The notes under the pieces were generated by a model. The model was not told the DNA's origin, searched no databases, and saw nothing but the letters and a program-made list of their open reading frames with translations. Below, piece after piece: positions 24,087 to 31,963 of a DNA stretch of 64,000 bases (its first letter is position 1; each line of letters starts with the position of its first letter). The DNA lies in assembly GCA_028710605.1 (NCBI GenBank), contig JAQTTU010000001.1:1-64000 (forward strand), given 5' to 3'. Source of the DNA: Sideroxydans sp. GTDB lineage: Bacteria > Pseudomonadota > Gammaproteobacteria > Burkholderiales > Gallionellaceae. A program made the position numbers and the translations under genes.

Positions 24087-27000
24087 TCCTTCAAAATCAT
24101 CGCCTCCATCTGCTCCAGCGGCAGCGGCTTGCCGAACAGATAGCCCTGATAGGCCATGCAATCGTGCTGCTTGAGAAAGGTGAATTGTTCCTCTGTCTCC
24201 ACCCCTTCGGCGATGACCTCCAGATTGAAGTTTTTCGCCATGTCGATAATGGTTTGCACCATCACCGCATCGCCGGGATCGACAGTGATGCCGCGCACAA
24301 AACTCTGGTCGATCTTGACCTGATCCAGCGGCAAGCGTTTGAGGTAGGACAGCGAAGAATAGCCGGTGCCGAAATCGTCCAGCGACAGCAGCACGCCCAA
24401 CCCTTTCAACGCCAGCATCTTGGTCACCACTTCATCCATGTCGTCCACCACCACACCTTCGGTCAATTCCAGCTTCAGGCGCGACGGGTCTATCCGGTAG
24501 CGTTGCAATAACGCCTCCACCAGCTCGACAAAGTCGTGTCGGCGGAACTGGTGCGCGCTGACGTTGACCGCCAGCGTCAAATCGCGCAGGCGTTCGGCTT
24601 TGCCCCATGCCGCCAGTTGCGCGCAACCCTGCTCCATCACCCAGTTGCCGATCTCCAGGATCAACGAGCTTTCCTCGGCCACTGGAATGAAACTGGCGGG
24701 CGAAACCAGGCCGCGTTGCGGGTTGATCCAGCGTATCAGCGCTTCGGCTCCGACCGGATGCCGTCCGTTATCCACTTGCAACTGGTAGTACAAATACAGC
24801 TCCTTGTTTTCGATGGCGCGGCGCAAATCGTTTTCCAGCGTGGAACGCAACACCAGTTCCTGCTGCATGCCCGGATCGTAAAAACGCGCGGCATTGCGCC
24901 CGGCGCTCTTGGCCTGGTACATCGCGGCATCGGCGTGCTGCAACAACGCGTCCATGGACTCGTCGTCGCCGTGATACAGGGTGATGCCAATGCTGGGCGA
25001 GCTGTAGTGTTCGTGCTCCTTGAGCTGATAGGGGCGCGACAAAGACTCGCGGATTTTTTCCGCCACCAGCCCGGACTTGCGCTCGGCATCCGCCTTGTCG
25101 CTGCTGATACTCTCCAGCAGCACCACGAATTCGTCGCCGCCCAGACGCGCCACCGTATCCATCTCGCGCACACAGCCCCGGATGCGCTCCGCCACTTCGA
25201 TCAGCAACAAGTCGCCATAGTCGTGCCCCAGCGTGTCGTTCAACACCTTGAAGCGGTCGAGGTCGATAAACAGGATCGCACCGAAATCGCGGTAACGCGC
25301 CGAAGCCACCAGCGCCGCATGGAAGCGCTCCTGGAACAAACGGCGGTTGGGCAACCGCGTCAGCGCATCGTAAAACGCCAGATTGCGGATTTCATCTTCC
25401 GCCTGTTTGCGCGCGGTGATGTCGTTGAAGATGGCCACATATTGCGTGACCTTCCCGTCCTCGTTTTTGACGGCGGTGATGGTCAACCATTTCGGATAAA
25501 TCTCGCCGTTCTTGCGCCTGTCCCACACCTCGCCCGCCCAAGCACCGCGCTCCAGTATCTGCCGCCACATCGCACCGTAGAACGCTTTGTCATGACGACC
25601 GGAACTCATGATGCGCGGATTCCTGCCCAGCACTTCTTCCGGGGTGTAACCGGTGATCTCGGTGAAGGCGCGGTTGACGCGGATGATGTTGGACTGCGCA
25701 TCGGTAATCAGCGTGGCATCCTGCGTTTCAAATGTGGCGGCGGCTACGCGCAAATCGCTTTCGTAGTGTTTGCGCTGGGTGATGTCGTGACAGAATACAA
25801 AGAACTTTTTTTCTTCCGGCATGTAGGTGGCCGACACCTCGACTTCGATCATTTCCCCGTCTTTGCGACGGTGACCCGCTTCAAAACGGTCATACCCTTG
25901 GGTGATAATTTTGTCGATGCGCGCCCGGACATCCCGTTCCTGCTCGTTCGCATCCAACTGGCTGATGTGCATGCCTATCAGTTCCTGCCGCGTATAGCCG
26001 GACATGCTGGCGTAAGCCGCGTTGACTTCTTCCAGCACGCCCCGCTCACTCGCCATCCAGAAACCGTCCATCGCCGCCTCCAGCACCCGCTCATGTCGCA
26101 GCATGGACTGCTGCAACAAGCTGATGTCCGTCCCCAGCCCGACCAGCATCGACCTGCCGTTGTAACCCACGCGCCGACCGGTGAACTGATAAGGTGTCCG
26201 CGAACCGTCTTTCGACAGCAGCACGGCTTCCGCTTCCGCCTCGCCCTCGATGAAAACCTGGCGTATCGCGTTCTCGATTTTGACCTTGTCCTCGCCCTCG
26301 AAAAAATCCAGCGGGTGGCTGAAAAGAATTTCCTCCTGGCTGCACCGCAACACCAGTTCGAGCTTGCGGTTCCACAGCAGGAAATTCCCCTGGGGGTCTA
26401 TCATGTAAAAAATGCCCGGCAACGAGTCTATCAACTCTTTGCGGAACGCGTTCTCGCGCGCGAGCACCTCGCTGTCCGACAGTTTGTCCAGCATGACATT
26501 CAGCGCGTCGGCCAGTTCGGTGATTTCGCCGCCGCCCGTTTTCGGCAAACGGACATCATGCTCGCCTGCGGCGATTTTTCGCGCGGCAGCGGCGATGCGT
26601 TTGAGCGGCGCAAAGGTGCGGCGCAACACCAGCATCAACAGACCGCCCACCGCGACCACCAGCAGCATAGCGAAAAAATTCGGCGGCGCGATACCGGCCG
26701 CTTGTTTGGCGACCACCTCCGGCGGAATGCAATACGCCAGCAGCAGGAAACGCGCGGGATTGCCGGCATCGAAGTACACCCGTTCCGCCGCCAGATACCG
26801 CACCCCGCCGCCAATGCTTTCCGCATGCAGCGGCAGGTAATTTTGTTTCTGCGCGCCGAACAGCGGCTTGAGCGAAGGAAAGTCTGCGGCGATGTTGTCA
26901 TTACCGCCGGTATCGAAAGAAAATGCGCGCGCGCTGTCGGGATGCAGCAGGTAGCGCCCCTGCTGGTCGGCGATAAACGCCTGCATGCCCGCAGGTAATC

Positions 27001-27679
27001 CGGCGCTGGCGGAGTTCAACAAGCCGCTCGCATCCTGATTGATAACCACCATGCCGAAGAGATGTCCGCTCGCATCGAACACCGGCGTGACCGCGCGCAA
27101 CGTGGGACGGTGCGGCTGTTCGACCTTGCCGTATTCCTGATTGAGATTGAACTCGGAAAGATACACGCGCCCCAGCGCCAACGTCAGCCCGGCTTTGAAA
27201 TAGTCGCGGTCGCCTTTGGCTTGCAGCGCCTCGCGCGGTGTCACTTCGATGCGGTCGGCACGCCTTTCGACACGCACCAGTTCGCGCCCGTCATCCGCCA
27301 CACCGATGAAGCGTGCCTGAAAATAATCGGGATGCGCGCGCAGAAAAGCGGTGAAGATTTCCTGCAAACGCGCTTCCCAGGTGGCATAGGAATTTTTGTC
27401 GCGCGGGTCTGTACCGCGATTGGAAGCGGCGCGGGCGATGCCGGAAATCGGCGGCACGTTGGCGAGGAACAGCGTGCTCTGGCGCAGTATCTCGATACTC
27501 TGCCCCATGCGCAGCTTCTCGGCATGCAGCACGCTTTCGACATCGGCGCTGCGCGCCTTGAAGTAAGCATCGTGCAACCGCTCGTTCTCGGGAACGATCC
27601 ATAACAGCGCACCCGCAGCCACCAGCAATAACATGCCCAGCGTGATGCGCGTCGATAACCGGATTGAATTCAGATTCAT
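24083..27679 (-). CDS. dCACHE-HAMP-PAS-GGDEF-EAL c-di-GMP signalling protein
   Basis: 1198 residues from ATG 27679 (AAGGGA eight nt before; the frame extends seven codons further). Order: N-terminal membrane helix (about 10-30), a large periplasmic double-CACHE sensor, a second helix near residue 340, HAMP (RRTFAPLKRIAAAARKIAAGEHDVRLP), three PAS domains (FYMIDPQGNFLLWN; AYASMSGYTRQELIG; ITGYTPEEVLGRNPRIMSSG), then GGDEF at 847-851 with an I-site REMD at 838-841, and EAL at 979-981 with the acidic motifs DDFGTGYSSL and KIDQSFV. Both active sites look intact, so it may make and degrade c-di-GMP under ligand control. The stop falls in a tandem repeat. Confidence 0.95.
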   Translation of the reverse strand: MNLNSIRLSTRITLGMLLLVAAGALLWIVPENERLHDAYFKARSADVESVLHAEKLRMGQSIEILRQSTLFLANVPPISGIARAASNRGTDPRDKNSYATWEARLQEIFTAFLRAHPDYFQARFIGVADDGRELVRVERRADRIEVTPREALQAKGDRDYFKAGLTLALGRVYLSEFNLNQEYGKVEQPHRPTLRAVTPVFDASGHLFGMVVINQDASGLLNSASAGLPAGMQAFIADQQGRYLLHPDSARAFSFDTGGNDNIAADFPSLKPLFGAQKQNYLPLHAESIGGGVRYLAAERVYFDAGNPARFLLLAYCIPPEVVAKQAAGIAPPNFFAMLLVVAVGGLLMLVLRRTFAPLKRIAAAARKIAAGEHDVRLPKTGGGEITELADALNVMLDKLSDSEVLARENAFRKELIDSLPGIFYMIDPQGNFLLWNRKLELVLRCSQEEILFSHPLDFFEGEDKVKIENAIRQVFIEGEAEAEAVLLSKDGSRTPYQFTGRRVGYNGRSMLVGLGTDISLLQQSMLRHERVLEAAMDGFWMASERGVLEEVNAAYASMSGYTRQELIGMHISQLDANEQERDVRARIDKIITQGYDRFEAGHRRKDGEMIEVEVSATYMPEEKKFFVFCHDITQRKHYESDLRVAAATFETQDATLITDAQSNIIRVNRAFTEITGYTPEEVLGRNPRIMSSGRHDKAFYGAMWRQILERGAWAGEVWDRRKNGEIYPKWLTITAVKNEDGKVTQYVAIFNDITARKQAEDEIRNLAFYDALTRLPNRRLFQERFHAALVASARYRDFGAILFIDLDRFKVLNDTLGHDYGDLLLIEVAERIRGCVREMDTVARLGGDEFVVLLESISSDKADAERKSGLVAEKIRESLSRPYQLKEHEHYSSPSIGITLYHGDDESMDALLQHADAAMYQAKSAGRNAARFYDPGMQQELVLRSTLENDLRRAIENKELYLYYQLQVDNGRHPVGAEALIRWINPQRGLVSPASFIPVAEESSLILEIGNWVMEQGCAQLAAWGKAERLRDLTLAVNVSAHQFRRHDFVELVEALLQRYRIDPSRLKLELTEGVVVDDMDEVVTKMLALKGLGVLLSLDDFGTGYSSLSYLKRLPLDQVKIDQSFVRGITVDPGDAVMVQTIIDMAKNFNLEVIAEGVETEEQFTFLKQHDCMAYQGYLFGKPLPLEQMEAMILKD

Positions 27680-27782
27680 CTGGATCATTCCCTTCAGCAA
27701 GAAGTCACGACAAATGCTATCAGGTTGCGATGCGGAAGCAACCCGAAAATGGGTAGGGTGGAACGTTAACCGAAAACCAGGC

Positions 27783-28529
27783 TTACTTCATTTGTTGCAC
27801 GGCGAAACACAAGTCCTGCCACGCCTTGGCTTTTTCGGCGGGACTGCGCAACAGGTAGGCGGGATGGTAGGTGACGATGAGCGGCGTACCGTGAAAATCG
27901 TGAACCGTGCCGCGTAGCGAACCCAGCGTGGCATCGCGTCCCAGTAAGGAGGTGGCGGCAACTTTGCCCAGCGCCACGATAAGTTTGGGTTTAATCAGCG
28001 CGATTTGCTGTTGCAGGTAAGGCAGGCAAGCGGCGATCTCGTCCGCTTCCGGGTTGCGGTTGTCGGGCGGGCGGCATTTGACGATGTTGGCGATATACAC
28101 ATTTGCGCCGCGTTTCAATTTGATCGCGGCCAGCATGTTATCCAGCAACTTGCCCGCCTGCCCCACGAACGGCTCACCCCGCGCATCCTCGTCCGCGCCC
28201 GGCCCTTCGCCGACGAACAGCCATTCCGCCTTTTCATCGCCCACGCCGAACACAGTTTGCGTGCAGCCCGCACGCAATTGGCAGGCGGTGCAGTCGCGCA
28301 CTTTTTGTTTGAGTTCGAGCCAACTGCAGGATGGGTTGAGCGAAGCGATACCCATCGCAGTTTGTTGAGCCTCTACAGCACCCGAAACAAGCTCTGCCAC
28401 AGCTGGCGATTCTTGATGGGTATCGGCTGCGCCTCCACCCATCCTACTTGCCTCTACAGGCAAATCGCGCCGCACCCACAAGGGATACAACTTCAACTCG
28501 CGCAATATTTCTTCGTCTCTCAAGTTCAC
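27783..28529 (-). CDS. Uracil-DNA glycosylase, family 4 (Fe-S type)
   Basis: 248 residues from GTG 28529, overlapping the rimI stop by 4 nt. Removes uracil from DNA in base-excision repair. Iron-sulfur ligands Cys80 and Cys83 (RDCTAC), Cys152 (VKCRPP) and Cys168 (AACLP) are present, with the uracil-pocket motif GEGPGADEDARGEPFVG and the C-terminal motif TYHPAYLLR. Residues about 28-67, between the short N-terminal LRELKLYPLWVRR helix and the catalytic domain, are encoded by a palindromic repeat element. This linker varies among homologues, so activity is probably kept. Confidence 0.93.
   Translation of the reverse strand: MNLRDEEILRELKLYPLWVRRDLPVEASRMGGGAADTHQESPAVAELVSGAVEAQQTAMGIASLNPSCSWLELKQKVRDCTACQLRAGCTQTVFGVGDEKAEWLFVGEGPGADEDARGEPFVGQAGKLLDNMLAAIKLKRGANVYIANIVKCRPPDNRNPEADEIAACLPYLQQQIALIKPKLIVALGKVAATSLLGRDATLGSLRGTVHDFHGTPLIVTYHPAYLLRSPAEKAKAWQDLCFAVQQMK
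28328..28446. repeat. GGATGGGT palindromic element inside the udg gene
   Basis: Left arm GGATGGGTTGAGCGAAGCGA followed by TACCCATC, right arm GATGGGTATCGGCTGCGCC and ACCCATCC, ending CTAC on the plus strand. Read through on the minus strand, it supplies about 40 residues of the glycosylase. Confidence 0.8.
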
Positions 28530-28963
28530 AGTTCCCGCCCCATCAAAATCGCGTCTTCGCGCCCGTTCAGCACCGGATAGTAAGCGCGGCGCAAGCCGAT
28601 ATTGGCAAAGCCCGCCTTGCGGTAAAGCGCGATCGCCGCCGCATTGGAGGCGCGCACTTCCAGCACCATGCGCCGCATATTACGGCTGCGCGCCAGCGCC
28701 ATCATCTCGTCCAGCAATGTGCGCCCCCACCCTTGATGCTGAAAGCGCGCGGCAACCGCGATGTCCAGCAACTCCGCCTCATCCACCGCCAGCATCAGCA
28801 GCGCGAAGCCGAGGATTTGCTTGTCCAATTCGAGCACCTTGCACTGATACTGGCTGCGCAAGGCATCGCTGAAATTTCCCAGCGTCCACGGATGCGCATG
28901 CACCTCGCGCTCGATTTTCAACACGGCATCGAGATCGGCTTCAGTCATGTCGCGCAGGATCAT
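28526..28963 (-). CDS. rimI: Ribosomal protein S18 alanine N-acetyltransferase
   Basis: 145-residue GNAT protein acetylating the N-terminus of ribosomal protein S18. Landmarks: MTEADLDAVLKIEREVHAHPWT at the start, LLDIAVAARFQHQGWGRTLLDEM with the acetyl-CoA loop, LEVRASNAAAIALYRKAGF and RAYYPVLNGREDAILMG. It is encoded directly after tsaB, the usual tsaB-rimI pairing, although a repeat has been inserted between the two. The stop overlaps the udg start. Confidence 0.95.
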   Translation of the reverse strand: MILRDMTEADLDAVLKIEREVHAHPWTLGNFSDALRSQYQCKVLELDKQILGFALLMLAVDEAELLDIAVAARFQHQGWGRTLLDEMMALARSRNMRRMVLEVRASNAAAIALYRKAGFANIGLRRAYYPVLNGREDAILMGREL

Positions 28964-28988
28964 GCCAGAAACGCCGTTCGCTGCTTAC

Positions 28989-29106
28989 TCCCTTCTCCCG
29001 CAGGCGGGAGAAGGGCCGGGGATGAGGGTCGGTGAGTATGCACACCTTTTCGATTCACATTGGAATCCCTCACCCCAACCCCTCTCCCGCCTGCGGGAGA
29101 GGGGCT
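28989..29106. repeat. Paired inverted C-rich element overlapping the tsaB 3' end
   Basis: TTCTCCCGCAGGCGGGAGAA and CTCTCCCGCCTGCGGGAGAG face each other across about 70 nt, same layout as 3482 and 43531. Its right half encodes the last dozen residues and the stop codon of tsaB. Confidence 0.85.
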
Positions 29107-29792
29107 TTCAAAGCTTCTCTCTCGCACGTCTTCAACGCCACTTTGTCGCGCAAATACAGCGGCAGCGCCAGCGCGGCATCCACTGCCTCGCCCCGAACAA
29201 ATGCGGTTGCGCCCAACACAGCAATGGCCGCAGCGCGAGGAAACACGCCACTCTCCGCCGCATCTGCCCGAAGATGCCCGTCGTATCTGGCTTGCAGCGC
29301 AGCGCCCTGCACGGCAAAACCATTTCCCGCACCGCACCAGCCGTCACCATCAGGTACAGGCGCGTCTTCGGCCTTGCACAAGCACGGTTCAATCGCCGCG
29401 CGCCATTCGCCGTTGTGTTTTTCATACGCCGCCAGGTACAGCTCGCCCATGCGCGCGTCCAGCGCCGCGATGACTTTTTCCTTGCCGCAAGTTTCCGCCA
29501 CCGCTTGCAGCGTGCACACGCCGACCACATTCAAGTTCGCCCCCAGCGCCAAGCCTTGCGTCACGCCGCACGCAATGCGCACGCCGGTAAACGAGCCGGG
29601 ACCTTTGCCGAAAGCGATGCCGTCCAAATCCCCAATCCTCAATCCAGCATCCTTGAGCAAAGCATCCAGCATCGCCATCAACACTTCGGAATGTTTTTGT
29701 CCGACCAGCTCGCTGCGCTCACTCACCGCGCCGTCTTGCCACAGCGCGACGGAACAATATTCGGTGGAGGTTTCTAAAGCGAGAATTTTCAT
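29070..29792 (-). CDS. tsaB: tRNA threonylcarbamoyladenosine biosynthesis protein TsaB
   Basis: 240 residues. TsaB is the scaffold partner of TsaD in making t6A on tRNAs that read ANN codons. N-terminal ILALETSTEYCSVAL, then the family motif FGKGPGSFTGVRIACGVTQGLALG and the ASKHA-like fold to the end. The natural C-terminus has been replaced: the final residues after CEREALK (APLPQAGEGLG) and the TGA stop are read from a C-rich palindromic repeat. The core is complete, so function is likely kept. First gene of the tsaB-rimI-udg run. Confidence 0.94.
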   Translation of the reverse strand: MKILALETSTEYCSVALWQDGAVSERSELVGQKHSEVLMAMLDALLKDAGLRIGDLDGIAFGKGPGSFTGVRIACGVTQGLALGANLNVVGVCTLQAVAETCGKEKVIAALDARMGELYLAAYEKHNGEWRAAIEPCLCKAEDAPVPDGDGWCGAGNGFAVQGAALQARYDGHLRADAAESGVFPRAAAIAVLGATAFVRGEAVDAALALPLYLRDKVALKTCEREALKAPLPQAGEGLG

Positions 29793-29810
29793 GGCAATAA
29801 ATCACTTGAT

Positions 29811-29856
29811 GTAGGTCGGGCTTCAGCCCGACATGTCGGGTTAAAACCCGACCTAC
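29811..29856. repeat. GTAGGTCGGGCTTCAGCCCGAC palindromic element
   Basis: Nearly the same as the element at 3669-3714 in the opposite orientation: GTAGGTCGGG...CCCGACCTAC around ACATGT. Lies between tsaB and ispF. Confidence 0.8.
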
Positions 29857-29885
29857 AAACTTCTAAGTCTCTACGGGGCATGGTG

Positions 29886-30356
29886 TTAAACCACCAACAA
29901 AACCACCGCCTGCGCCGCGATGCCTTCGCCACGTCCGGTGTAGCCCAGATGTTCGGTGGTGGTGGCTTTCACGTTCACCGCTGACTGTTCGATGCCGAGA
30001 TCGGCGGCGATGTGGGCGACCATCTGCGCGATATGCGGGGCCATCTTCGGCGCTTGCGCGATGATGGTGGCATCCACGTTGCCGACGCGGAAGCCCGCTT
30101 CCTTGATCTGGCGCATCACATCGCGCAGCAGGATGCGGCTGTCGATGTCCTCGTACTCCGCGTCGGTGTCGGCGTAATGCCGACCGATGTCGCCCAGCGC
30201 CGCCGCGCCCAACAGCGCATCGCAAATCGCATGCAGCAGCACATCCGCATCGGAATGGCCGAGCAACCCTTTGCTGTAGGGAATGTCCACCCCGCCGATG
30301 ATGAGCTTGCGCCCTTCGACCAACTGGTGCACGTCGAAACCTTGTCCGATACGCAT
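29886..30356 (-). CDS. ispF: 2-C-methyl-D-erythritol 2,4-cyclodiphosphate synthase
   Basis: 156 residues from ATG 30356; the longer frame upstream belongs to the MNT gene region. IspF cyclises CDP-ME 2-phosphate in the MEP isoprenoid pathway. Metal ligands in GQGFDVHQL and [20 protein letters not shown], the [14 protein letters not shown] loop, and [18 protein letters not shown] are all present. Its ATG overlaps the TAA of the upstream MNT gene by one nt (TAATG). IspF normally follows ispD directly; here two other genes separate them. Confidence 0.97.
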   Translation of the reverse strand: MRIGQGFDVHQLVEGRKLIIGGVDIPYSKGLLGHSDADVLLHAICDALLGAAALGDIGRHYADTDAEYEDIDSRILLRDVMRQIKEAGFRVGNVDATIIAQAPKMAPHIAQMVAHIAADLGIEQSAVNVKATTTEHLGYTGRGEGIAAQAVVLLVV

Positions 30357-30670
30357 TACGCTTTCTCCTTCAGCAACACTTTTTGGCTGGCGATAATTTG
30401 CCGGAATGATTCGCTCGCCGCCGCCCAGTCCACCACATCCACTTTGATCGTCAGATCGGATTGGTCGAACGCATCCGCCAGCTCGGCGCGGCTCGCCAGC
30501 GGCAGTGGCTGTTCGCCGATAACCGCCAAATCCAGATCGGAGTAGGGGTTTGCCTTCCCCTGCACGCGCGAACCGAAGACCCACACTTCGCGCTCCGGGA
30601 TGACTCGCATCAGAATGTCGCGCACCATCTCCAGCTCCCGCGCGGAGAGCTGCACACCCCGTCCATTCAT
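30356..30670 (-). CDS. MNT-domain nucleotidyltransferase antitoxin (MntA-like)
   Basis: 104 residues. Minimal nucleotidyltransferase with [18 protein letters not shown]: Gly33-Ser34 and the metal-binding Asp45 and Asp47, with a further candidate Asp78 (TIKVDVVDW). In characterised HEPT-MntA systems the enzyme adds AMP units to the HEPN toxin and so inactivates it. ATG 30670 overlaps the stop of the HEPN gene by 4 nt, and its own stop overlaps the ispF start, so translation of ispF probably depends on reading through this gene. Confidence 0.9.
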   Translation of the reverse strand: MNGRGVQLSARELEMVRDILMRVIPEREVWVFGSRVQGKANPYSDLDLAVIGEQPLPLASRAELADAFDQSDLTIKVDVVDWAAASESFRQIIASQKVLLKEKA

Positions 30671-31092
30671 GGGCGGCTCCGCGCAAGCAGTTGCGCATAC
30701 AAATGGCGGGCTTCCGCCAGAAAATCCGGGGCGATGGCATAAACCGCTTCGGCTTTTTGAGTATCGTAAGTGTGGCTGCTGTCGTTGCGCGCCTGGCGGT
30801 AATCGCGCCAGCGCGTCCAGTCGGAGCGCAGCAACCCCATCTCGTTGCCGCTACGGATCAGGTTCTGGAAGCTGCCCGTTTCAATCTCTTCGGGACTGGC
30901 CGAGCTTTCCACCAGATGCCGCCTGAGCATCTTGTGGCTCAGCTCGTAGGTGAACTCGAAACACTGGATCACGGAATTGCGCAGTTGCTCGAACAAGCCG
31001 GGATCGGCTTTGGCCTGCTCGGATTGTGCATATCTCAGACTGGTTTCCAATTGCCGGATAACATTCGCCAGCGGAGTGTAATCAAGAGTCAT
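30667..31092 (-). CDS. HEPN-domain toxin (HepT-like, HI0074 family)
   Basis: 141 residues from ATG 31092 with AAGGAGCG five nt upstream. All-helical HEPN domain of the family long annotated as nucleotidyltransferase substrate-binding protein. The RNase motif R-x4-H is intact at Arg102-His107 ([10 protein letters not shown]), and the YEL...MLRRHL and [15 protein letters not shown] helices match the family. Start overlaps the ispD stop by 4 nt. Known relatives are tRNA- or mRNA-targeting RNases neutralised by MNT partners. Here the toxin precedes its antitoxin. Confidence 0.9.
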   Translation of the reverse strand: MTLDYTPLANVIRQLETSLRYAQSEQAKADPGLFEQLRNSVIQCFEFTYELSHKMLRRHLVESSASPEEIETGSFQNLIRSGNEMGLLRSDWTRWRDYRQARNDSSHTYDTQKAEAVYAIAPDFLAEARHLYAQLLARSRP

Positions 31093-31778
31093 CGAACGCT
31101 CCTTTGCTTGTTCAGCAGCAACTCCGCCAACTCGATGTCCTGCGGATACGTCACTTTGAAATTGCTGCTGTCGCCAGCCACCAGTTTCGGTTGCAAGCCC
31201 AGCGCTTCGATGGCGGAGGCTTCGTCGGTGACTTTGTTGCAAAGCGCCAGCGCTTCGGCCAGCAATCCGGCGCGGAACATCTGCGGGGTTTGCGCTTGCC
31301 ACAAGCCTTCGCGCGGTTCGGTGCAGGCGATGCGTTGCTGCGCGTCGGCGCGCTTCAGCGTGTCCGCCACCGGCACGGCGAGAATGCCGCCTACCGGGTC
31401 GTCGCGCAGTTCGGCGATCATGCGCGCCAGCAACTGCTGGGTCAGGCAAGGCCGCGCCGCATCGTGCACCAGCACCCAGTCGTCCGGCTCCAGCTCCGAA
31501 GCCAGCAGGCCGTTGGACACACTCTCGGCGCGCGTCGCACCGCCGCAATACAGCGTCTCCAGCTTGTCCGCACAGTGCGACCAATCGTAGCGCGCAAAAT
31601 GTTCATCATCGGGCGACAGCACCACGAACACGGTTTTGATGTCGGGGCAAGCGCACAACGTGGAAAGCGCATACCAGATCATCGGCCTCCCGGCCAGATC
31701 GAGATATTGCTTGGGAAGTTCGTTGCCCATGCGCGCACCGAAACCGGCGGCGGGGACTAATGCGTGGAATTCGGACAT
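31089..31778 (-). CDS. ispD: 2-C-methyl-D-erythritol 4-phosphate cytidylyltransferase
   Basis: 229 residues from ATG 31778; the open frame adds nine non-conserved residues. IspD couples MEP to CTP in isoprenoid synthesis. Signature ALVPAAGFGARMGNELPKQYLDLAGRPMI binds CTP; also VHDAARPCL, the variable TLKR region, and DEASAIEALG. First gene of an ispD-HEPN-MNT-ispF run in which every junction overlaps by 1-4 nt. Confidence 0.97.
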   Translation of the reverse strand: MSEFHALVPAAGFGARMGNELPKQYLDLAGRPMIWYALSTLCACPDIKTVFVVLSPDDEHFARYDWSHCADKLETLYCGGATRAESVSNGLLASELEPDDWVLVHDAARPCLTQQLLARMIAELRDDPVGGILAVPVADTLKRADAQQRIACTEPREGLWQAQTPQMFRAGLLAEALALCNKVTDEASAIEALGLQPKLVAGDSSNFKVTYPQDIELAELLLNKQRSVR

Positions 31779-31821
31779 GGGTGCGAGTTTACCAAACTCG
31801 CGCACTGACTTGAAAAAGCTT

Positions 31822-31946
31822 TTGCCCGCAGATTACACAGATTAAAAAAACCACAAATAACATGGACTGATGACCCATCTTTTGGATGACTCCGCATCAT
31901 CCTTAGCCGACAGAAAATCTGCATAATCTGTGTAATCTGCGGGCAA
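31822..31946. repeat. GCAGATTACACAGATTA inverted repeat
   Basis: TTGCCCGCAGATTACACAGA at the left and TCTGTGTAATCTGCGGGCAA at the right, enclosing about 85 nt. A family distinct from the others, seen once here. Confidence 0.8.
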
Positions 31947-31963
31947 GGATGTGGTTTTAAGGC

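Noticed and set aside
24536-26998. 820-residue open frame on the plus strand
   Set aside because: Fully antisense to the GGDEF-EAL gene, rich in His/Gln/Arg as expected of a shadow frame in GC-rich DNA, with no domain.
28947-29814. Open frames on the plus strand opposite tsaB and its flanking repeat
   Set aside because: Peptides such as SPACGRGAF are repeat translations; the minus strand holds the real TsaB.
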